A stretch of DNA of 6,205 nucleotides from an uncultured Oscillospiraceae bacterium. GTDB taxonomy: Bacteria > Bacillota > Clostridia > Oscillospirales > Ruminococcaceae. Numbering within the stretch: position 1 is the first letter of the stretch; each line of letters starts with the position of its first letter. This document shows, piece after piece, positions 5,805 through 6,205 of the stretch. The stretch is from assembly GCA_900555435.1 (NCBI GenBank), contig USLH01000133.1:1-6205 (forward strand), written 5' to 3'. The position numbers and the translations under genes are program-made. The notes beneath the pieces were generated by a model. The model worked only from the letters and a program-made list of their open reading frames with translations. It searched no databases and had not been told where the DNA came from.

Positions 5805-5924
5805 TAGTTTTGCAGCAAAAAAATCGATTCCTGCACATTTCACAAAATTAACTGCGTTTTTTCCATTTAGTACCGTTTATTTTACTTTTTCTGCAGGACG
5901 AATTCAAAAATGTTTCACATTTCA
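5793..5924. repeat. Three copies of a TGAAATGTG/CACATTTCA box upstream of gdhA
   Basis: The 9-mer occurs exactly three times: as TGAAATGTG on the plus strand at 5793..5801, and as CACATTTCA at 5834..5842 and 5916..5924. The first two copies extend to a perfect 11-bp inverted repeat (TGAAATGTGCA at 5793..5803, TGCACATTTCA at 5832..5842). The centres are 41 and 82 bp apart, close to four and eight turns of DNA. The first overlaps the P1 -35 and the third is 8 bp upstream of the P2 -35. I read them as candidate operators of an unidentified regulator. They do not match the GlnR/TnrA or CodY consensus as I know it. Confidence 0.5.
5879..5907 (-). promoter_or_regulatory. gdhA: Candidate second gdhA promoter P2 (distal)
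   Basis: On the minus strand -35 TTGAAT (5907..5902) is followed by a 17-bp spacer and -10 TAAAAT (5884..5879), 9 of 12 consensus bases. The start would be near 5872, giving a leader of about 130 nt that includes the 11-bp inverted repeat. The AT-rich background makes a chance match possible. Otherwise 5742 to 5950 holds no gene. Confidence 0.4.
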
Positions 5925-5952
5925 GTTATTATTTTTCCTATTTTCGGACGCA

Positions 5953-5985
5953 AAAAATCCCCGGTCAAGTTGACCGGGGATTTTT
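5953..5985 (-). terminator. Rho-independent terminator of tuf (perfect palindrome)
   Basis: The arms 5985..5970 and 5968..5953 are perfectly complementary over 16 bp around a single central base (5969). The GC core is ATCCCCGGTCAA and its complement, with A-runs and T-runs at the two ends. It begins 17 nt after the tuf stop. Because both ends are A/T-runs it would also work for plus-strand transcripts, but no plus-strand gene is seen. Confidence 0.92.
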
Positions 5986-6002
5986 CTTCAACAAACAGAA
6001 GA

Positions 6003-6205
6003 TTATGCGTTGATCTTGGAGACAACGCCGGAACCAACGGTTCTGCCACCCTCACGGATAGCAAAGCGCAGGCCTTCTTCGATAGCGATAGGAGTGATCA
6101 GCTCAACGTCGAAATCCAGGTTGTCGCCGGGCATAGCCATCTCAGTGCCCTCGGGCAGGGTGATGATGCCGGTAACGTCGGTGGTACGGAAGTAGAACTG
6201 AGGAC
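6003..6205 (-). CDS. tuf: Elongation factor Tu, C-terminal fragment (cut by window edge)
   Basis: The last 66 codons and TAA of an open frame that enters from the right edge. I translated it by hand: it begins PQFYFRTTDVTG and ends REGGRTVGSGVVSKINA. This is domain 3 of EF-Tu, the GTPase that brings aminoacyl-tRNA to the ribosome. The diagnostic segments FRTTDVTG, MPGDN and FAIREGGRTVGSGVV are all present, and the fragment ends at the usual C-terminus. The nucleotide-binding domain lies outside the window. Codon choice is strongly biased to C-ending codons, as expected for a highly expressed gene. Its terminator follows after 17 nt, so gdhA is not a read-through partner. Confidence 0.97.
   Translation of the reverse strand, partial: PQFYFRTTDVTGIITLPEGTEMAMPGDNLDFDVELITPIAIEEGLRFAIREGGRTVGSGVVSKINA

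Overview
The window looks like a chromosomal segment of a moderately GC-rich gut-type Clostridia bacterium (Oscillospiraceae-like). This is inferred from the paired DnaD-type and DnaI-type primosome genes, strong AGGAGG ribosome binding sites, a Firmicutes-style NADP-type glutamate dehydrogenase and the EF-Tu tail. I cannot name the species. Every gene I can support is on the minus strand, so transcription runs from the high to the low coordinates.

Layout in order of transcription. At the right edge (6205 to 6003) lies the last 66 codons of tuf (EF-Tu), closed by a perfect-palindrome terminator (5985 to 5953). An AT-rich control region follows (about 5950 to 5742). It holds two sigma-A-like promoters and three copies of a 9-bp box (TGAAATGTG/CACATTTCA) spaced 41 and 82 bp apart, and leads into gdhA (5741 to 4392). 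The gdhA terminator (4376 to 4339) has a T-tract that almost touches the -35 element of the next promoter (4334 to 4306).

That promoter drives a tight five-gene operon: a PHP-domain metal phosphoesterase, a membrane-anchored YdcF/DUF218 protein (ATGA overlap), a GNAT acetyltransferase, a DnaD-domain replication protein with two DnaD-type C-terminal repeats (TTG start), and a DnaI/DnaC-like AAA+ helicase loader with a Cys4 cluster (GTG start). The last two probably act together in loading the replicative helicase. The first three have no obvious link to replication and may only share the transcript.

Only 33 bp after the loader gene stops there is a near-consensus promoter (227 to 199, TTGACA-17-TACAAT). 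It starts a GC-rich leader of about 135 nt that can fold in several ways. The leader ends just before the ribosome binding site of a gene cut by the left edge, which encodes a protein starting with a CxxC zinc-ribbon-like motif (YCMGCMNPLPEGR), possibly a zinc-ribbon Ser/Thr kinase. I see no mobile element, CRISPR array, tRNA or rRNA. The best candidates for something undescribed are the structured leader at the left end and the three-box control region of gdhA.
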